This document shows, piece by piece, positions 6,498-7,495 of a stretch of DNA of 7,495 nucleotides; position 1 is the stretch's first letter; the number at the start of each line of letters is the position of its first letter. Below the pieces are notes generated by a model. It saw only the letters and a program-made list of their open reading frames with translations, was not told the DNA's origin and searched no databases. The translations under genes were made by a program, and so were the position numbers. This stretch comes from Sphingomonadales bacterium (GTDB taxonomy: Bacteria; Pseudomonadota; Alphaproteobacteria; Sphingomonadales; Sphingomonadaceae): NCBI GenBank assembly GCA_028868335.1, contig JAGWUU010000162.1, forward strand, positions 1 through 7,495. Direction: 5' to 3'.

Positions 6498-7495
6498 GTC
6501 GCGCCACGTCCTGCCGACGCCTTATCAGGTCGGCAAGGGGCGCCAGCGTTGCCTGCCAACTGAGGTTTTCCACCACGAAGGTCCGCGCCTCCTGGCCCAG
6601 AGCCAACCCCTGGCGCGGATGCGCCAACAAGGCCGTTGTTCTGTCAACAAGGTCCTCGTCAGTGTCGGCGATTGTCACGTGTTTGCCGTCGACGGCATCG
6701 GTTCCCGTAACTGCCGCGGTCGTCAGCACTACGGGGAGGCTCATTGCCATGGCCTCCAGCACCTTGTTCTGGACCCCGCGCGCGATTTCGAGCGGGATCA
6801 GCGCGACATCCGCGGCGGCCAGGAAGGTGCGGATATCGTCGACGCCGCCCCAGACATGGACCCCATCGCGACCATGACGCGCGGCCAGTTCCTCATCAGG
6901 CGAACGCCCCACGACATGGAAGGTCGTGCGGGGCATGGTCGCGCGAATCGAGGGCAGCAACCGATCGATCACGCGCAGCGCTCCTTCGACATTCGGAGCA
7001 TAGTCCATCTGCCCGGCAAAGATCAGTCGCGGACCGGGGCACGCCATCATGGCGGCGCTTGGCGTGACCACCGAGGGGTCGAAGTAGCGACTGTCAATCC
7101 CGTTGCGAATGGAACGCACGTCGCACGTCGAACGATCTTGGGGTGTCAACCGCTCCTGAAACAATGCCGCTTCCTCAGGCGACACGAGCAGGCTTACATC
7201 GGATCGACGGGCGAGACGTGCCTCCTCGGCACGGAGCAGACGCCCCTCGCGCGCGTGAACCCAGCGCCGGATGCCTGCGTCGCGCGCGGCATAGGCATCG
7301 AACTTTGCCGAATCGACATCAACGAAATCGAAGATGACCTTCCCGGTGAAGCTCTCTGGAATGAACTGCCCCATCTGTCCGGAAAATGCATAAATCGTTC
7401 CGATCGGGCGCTCCGCCAGAACCTGGGAAACATAGTCCGAGATTTCAGAGCTGGCGAAGGCGGGCAAGCTCACCGGCTTGCGCTGATAGAGCGAT
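6487..7495 (-). CDS. PEP-CTERM/XrtA-associated glycosyltransferase (5' part outside window)
   Basis: This is a GT-B fold, GT4-like sugar transferase of the TIGR03087 type (sugar transferase, PEP-CTERM/EpsH1 system). It probably adds a sugar to a lipid-linked exopolysaccharide precursor on the cytoplasmic face of the membrane. The frame is open to the right edge: seven codons (SLYQRKP) precede the GTG at 7473, which is therefore an internal Val. About 335 residues are visible, against roughly 400 in the family. Counting from the Val at 7473, recognisable parts are FDFVDVDSAKFDAYAARD (49-66), FAGQMDYAPN (152-161) opening the C-terminal Rossmann domain, HVVGRSPDEE (186-195), and GVQNKVLEAMAMSLPVV (234-250), the nucleotide-sugar binding stretch typical of this subfamily. 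The 3' end overlaps xrtA by 11 bp, so the two are probably co-translated. Donor and acceptor sugars cannot be read from the sequence. Confidence 0.92.
   Translation of the reverse strand, partial: SLYQRKPVSLPAFASSEISDYVSQVLAERPIGTIYAFSGQMGQFIPESFTGKVIFDFVDVDSAKFDAYAARDAGIRRWVHAREGRLLRAEEARLARRSDVSLLVSPEEAALFQERLTPQDRSTCDVRSIRNGIDSRYFDPSVVTPSAAMMACPGPRLIFAGQMDYAPNVEGALRVIDRLLPSIRATMPRTTFHVVGRSPDEELAARHGRDGVHVWGGVDDIRTFLAAADVALIPLEIARGVQNKVLEAMAMSLPVVLTTAAVTGTDAVDGKHVTIADTDEDLVDRTTALLAHPRQGLALGQEARTFVVENLSWQATLAPLADLIRRRQDVARHAA

Noticed and set aside
7473..7473. GTG as the start of the glycosyltransferase
   Set aside because: The frame continues to the window edge with a family-like stretch (SLYQRKP), no good ribosome binding site precedes the GTG, and the protein would be about 70 residues too short.
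1..7495. CRISPR array, tRNA, rRNA, insertion sequence or phage genes
   Set aside because: I saw no regularly spaced repeats, tRNA-like folds, transposase motifs or terminal inverted repeats, and almost all bases are used by the six recognised genes.

Overview
The window is high-GC, densely coded bacterial DNA. Every gene I can support lies on the minus strand, so the genes read from the right edge toward the left. The gene set points to a Gram-negative alphaproteobacterium, probably a sphingomonad such as Novosphingobium, Erythrobacter or Sphingomonas. The grounds are an exosortase A fused to an EpsI domain, XrtA-associated sugar-transfer and amidotransferase genes, and an inner-membrane exporter with a HlyD-type adaptor. 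The genus is inference; there is no rRNA or other marker in the window.

Right block (7495 to 3031) is the end of an exosortase/exopolysaccharide operon. It holds a glycosyltransferase of the PEP-CTERM/XrtA type (5' end outside the window), then xrtA with a C-terminal EpsI-like domain, then an asparagine-synthase-like amidotransferase. The first two genes overlap by 11 bp. The next start lies 11 bp after the xrtA stop, with its Shine-Dalgarno overlapping that stop codon. In known XrtA systems such genes make an extracellular polysaccharide and process PEP-CTERM proteins at the inner membrane. No PEP-CTERM substrate is encoded here.

A 68-bp spacer (2963-3030) separates the two blocks. It holds a plausible promoter with a perfect inverted repeat between its -35 and -10 elements. 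It also holds a nested inverted repeat that covers the ribosome binding site of the next gene. No convincing intrinsic terminator is visible.

Left block (2962 to 1) is a multidrug-type ABC exporter cassette laid out like ybhG-ybhF-ybhS of enterobacteria: a HlyD-family adaptor, a double-NBD ATPase, and an ABC-2 permease. The permease starts at a GTG inside the ATPase stop region and runs off the left edge. The ATPase is asymmetric: its departures from consensus fall in a single composite ATP site.

I see no wholly new system. The most useful observations are the control region of the exporter, the missed GTG-started permease, the start of the amidotransferase, the exosortase-EpsI fusion and the asymmetric ATPase.
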